Source: Parapedobacter soli (GTDB lineage: Bacteria > Bacteroidota > Bacteroidia > Sphingobacteriales > Sphingobacteriaceae). From it: a stretch of DNA of 64,000 bases. The notes beneath the pieces were generated by a model. It saw nothing but the letters and a program-made list of their open reading frames with translations, made no database searches and had not been told where the DNA came from. Location of the stretch: the NCBI RefSeq assembly GCF_025460835.1, contig NZ_JAMXAY010000001.1, positions 62,001 through 126,000 of the forward strand, given 5' to 3'. The translations under genes were made by a program, and so were the position numbers. Shown one piece after another: positions 63,128 to 64,000 of the stretch; position 1 is the first letter of the stretch; each line of letters opens with the position of its first letter.

Positions 63128-64000
63128 ATGTACCGCAGGCTTATTAAGCGCCTTAATGTCTACTGTGGAGTGCTGCTGATGCGAATGCTGCATCGATACC
63201 TTCTCTTACCGAGACCAATCCGATATCCGCCCAGCGGAACATCACAGGTAAAGTGGTAGACGAGTCGGGAAATCCCATTGTGGGGGCTACTGTTGCTATA
63301 AAAGGTAGCGGCCGTTCGTCCATCACCGACGCGTCGGGTAGCTTCCGGCTAAGTGTTGATGATAGCAACGCCGTGTTCGTTGTTTCTTACATCGGCTACG
63401 AGAACCAAGAAATCACCATTGGCAACCAAACCGAGCTGAACATCATATTAAATCCCTCCGTCAGCAGTTTGAGTGAAGTTGTGGTTGTCGGATTCGGAAC
63501 CCAGCGAAAGGAAAACCTCACCGGGTCTGTTTCGTCCATCAATATGGCTGAACAGGCAGAAGGCCGCCCCATCACCTCGCTTTCTGCCAGCTTGGCGGGA
63601 TTGGCATCGGGCTTACATGTAAATCAAGGAAATGGCAGGCCAGGTGGCGATGGTGCCACATTGAGAATACGCGGACAGGGCACACTAAACAATGCAAACC
63701 CGCTGGTCATTATCGACGGTGCGGTGGGAGATATGAACCTGTTGAACCCACAAGATGTCGAAAGCGTTTCTGTGTTGAAAGATGCTGCTTCGGCCGCCAT
63801 CTACGGGTCGAGGGCAGCAAACGGCGTCATCCTTATCACCACAAAAAAGGGCCGATCCGGAGATTTCAGGGTAAACTATAACGCGCTCTTCTCCAATGCA
63901 CAGCCTTCAAACCTGATTAAAATGGTATCCAATTATGCGGATTATATGGAGTTGGTCAATGAAGGATTCAGGAACTCAGACCCTAATGTCACACCAACAT
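63128..64000 (+). CDS. SusC-like TonB-linked receptor, 5' part, with a frameshift in the signal peptide; runs off the window
   Basis: The reading frame from about 63157 to the window edge encodes an exported SusC receptor: signal-peptide end SAADANA, regulatory-like domain NITGKVVDESGNPIVGATV, SusC signature SLSEVVVVGFGTQRKENLTG, and plug motifs LRIRGQGTLNNANPLVIIDG and VLKDAASAAIYGSRAANGV. But this frame has a TAA at 63154 and no ATG, GTG or TTG before the mature domain. ATG 63128 (MYRRLIKRLNVYCGVLL) gives the start of a signal peptide in another frame. One missing base around 63160-63180 would join them. So it is either inactivated, a sequencing error, or begun at an unusual codon. Confidence 0.8.

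Overview
The window comes from a member of the Bacteroidota, most likely of the Sphingobacteriaceae type. The evidence is three SusC-like receptors (one cut by the window edge) and two SusD lipoproteins, the rpmB-rpmG-DUF4295-ftsY-rimO gene order, families almost confined to the phylum (DUF5686, DUF4833, the NagB/PIG-L fusion), and many copies of the phylum's promoter (TTTG, about 19 bases, TAnnTTTG), some so close to the ATG that the mRNA should be leaderless. I recognised no tRNA, rRNA, insertion sequence or CRISPR array.

Region 1 (1-24 kb) is the most distinctive. After rplC comes a long minus-strand block, read from about 20.3 kb down to 1 kb: a SusC/SusD uptake pair, a secreted protein fusing a GDPD/PI-PLC-like barrel to an alkaline phosphatase, a lipoprotein metallophosphoesterase with a PA14-like tail, then a full set of myo-inositol catabolic genes in the order iolJ-iolB-iolC-iolD-Na+ symporter-iolA-iolE-iolG, and a GH88 unsaturated glucuronyl hydrolase. 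An identical 16-bp LacI-type operator lies upstream of both susC and iolJ, and a LacI regulator is divergent from susC. I read this as a phospho-inositide or inositol-phosphate utilization locus: capture, diester cleavage, dephosphorylation, inositol import, and oxidation to acetyl-CoA and DHAP. The iolJ aldolase is split by a frameshift at a seven-A tract. A second LacI regulator converges on the first and sits beside a CE15 glucuronoyl esterase.

Region 2 (24-46 kb) is mixed housekeeping and envelope genes: a SulP transporter, a small graveyard of gene fragments, a GH3 glycosidase, a TauE/SafE permease, a winged-helix regulator, a TlpA-like thioredoxin, TrhO, a DUF5686 outer-membrane protein, TrmB, GDP-fucose synthase, a YtxH/holin-like envelope trio, a WecA-type transferase, a YifB/ComM ATPase, an S9 peptidase, an SGLT-type symporter, a rhomboid protease and a radical-SAM protein.

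Region 3 (46-64 kb) begins with a promoter-terminator unit that looks like a small RNA. It continues with a sulfatase/FG-GAP pair, DUF4833, BshC, and the conserved RimO-FtsY-DUF4295-L33-L28 operon. Next are an orphan SusC/SusD pair and a NagB-PIG-L fusion. An operator-rich gap then separates nagB from a third SusC gene, which runs off the right edge and has a frameshift in its signal peptide region.
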